DNA from: JAJFUI01 sp963754135 | GTDB taxonomy: Bacteria; Planctomycetota; Planctomycetia; Pirellulales; Thermoguttaceae | Direction of reading: 5' to 3' | NCBI GenBank assembly: GCA_963754135.1 | Contig: CAVWEY010000002.1 | Coordinates: forward strand, 372,001-436,000 | Length of the DNA: 64,000 bases | Shown here: one piece after another, positions 63,829-64,000 of the stretch | How the letters are laid out: every line of letters begins with the position of its first letter | Numbering within the stretch: the first letter of the stretch is position 1 | The notes under the pieces: model-generated | The model's input: only the letters and a program-made list of their open reading frames with translations | Databases searched by the model: none | Told to the model about the DNA's origin: nothing | Translations under genes and position numbers: made by a program

Positions 63829-64000
63829 TTATGCGACCTGGCAAGGAGTCTGACGACGCAGTTCGCGGAGCAGGCGACACCGCCCGCCAACGGTACGCAG
63901 ACGATGCTCGATCCACGCGACGTTCCATCGCTGGCAGAGCGATTCGAGCATCCGCAATCGGTCCGTCGCACGGGCCTGTACCCAGTCGGCTCCGATCTTC
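63829..64000 (-). CDS. Unidentified partial reading frame at the window edge
   Basis: The minus strand is open from base 64000 to a TAA at 63829-63831 for about 56 codons: KIGADWVQARATDRLR, LESLCQRWNVAWIEHRLR, CRLLRELRRQTPCQVA. The basic helical composition would fit the C-terminus of a transposase or a nucleic-acid-binding protein, but no family is identifiable from so short a piece, and another frame is also open. Confidence 0.35.
   Translation of the reverse strand, partial: KIGADWVQARATDRLRMLESLCQRWNVAWIEHRLRTVGGRCRLLRELRRQTPCQVA

Noticed and set aside
63829..64000. Calling the edge frame a transposase
   Set aside because: Only about 56 codons are visible and no catalytic motif is present, so I leave it unidentified.

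Overview
The window is visibly GC-rich and looks like a chromosomal segment of a planctomycete, most likely Pirellulales-like. The evidence is two DUF1559 prepilin-type proteins with the H-x9-DG tail motif, a membrane-anchored Ser/Thr kinase, SHD1-containing and HtrA-like proteases, proline-rich outer-membrane barrel proteins, a planctomycete-type short-chain lipid cluster with two CrtI-like oxidoreductases, remnants of planctomycete integrases, and many palindromic intergenic repeats. I could not measure GC or run searches, so the order-level placement is an inference.

Layout. 1-12.4 kb: tail of a DUF1559 protein, an HtrA-like protease, thiL-tsaE and a membrane protein, an ArsB/NhaD-like antiporter, a two-lobed TolC-like protein, a tRNA-dihydrouridine synthase, a thioredoxin-like membrane protein and a Ser/Thr kinase. 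12.4-19.7 kb: STAS and BON proteins, an ISL3-family insertion sequence with recognisable ends and target duplication but a deleted transposase, integrase remnants, tRNA-Arg(ACG) and tRNA-Asp(GTC), an M24-type protein, an AlpA-like protein, a leucine-rich-repeat protein and RarD. 19.7-38.5 kb: a secreted alpha/beta hydrolase, a C-terminally truncated SerA, a sulfatase-modifying-factor-like protein, a methyltransferase, a trypsin-like protease, a DUF1207-like barrel, a second DUF1559 protein, miaB, a response regulator, an epimerase, an SGNH hydrolase, a four-helix-bundle gene flanked by 9-bp periodic arrays, and a superoxide dismutase. 38.8-48.2 kb: two consecutive, complete NuoE-NuoF-HydA modules, i.e. 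two [FeFe] hydrogenases with NADH-linked partner subunits; the first NuoF is fused to a GltD/NfnL-like FAD module. 48.2-49.4 kb: a UPF0175/DUF3368 toxin-antitoxin-like pair. 49.5-56.8 kb: an eight-gene minus-strand cluster encoding KAS II, ACP, a membrane protein, two CrtI-like oxidoreductases, FabZ, a sialidase-like protein and FabI. 57-64 kb: a nucleotidyltransferase-like protein paralogous to one at 4.7-5.3 kb, an OleD/3-beta-HSD-like reductase, small proteins and two paralogous outer-membrane proteins.

How it fits together. The hydrogenase block suggests H2 production or uptake coupled to NAD(P)H and ferredoxin under anoxic conditions; no maturase genes (hydE, hydF, hydG) are present here. 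The lipid block supplies a complete elongation cycle apart from a ketoreductase, plus two desaturase/isomerase-like enzymes, and is the best candidate for an uncharacterised lipid or polyene pathway.

Two features run through the whole window. First, about ten genes are interrupted by single-base frameshifts whose two sides rejoin into conserved proteins; so many clean indels point to sequencing or assembly error more than gene decay, and I annotate them as single genes. Second, long perfect inverted repeats (24-34 bp arms) lie in nearly every intergenic gap and several are read through in frame inside genes (miaB, both hydA genes, a lipoprotein gene, a signal peptide).
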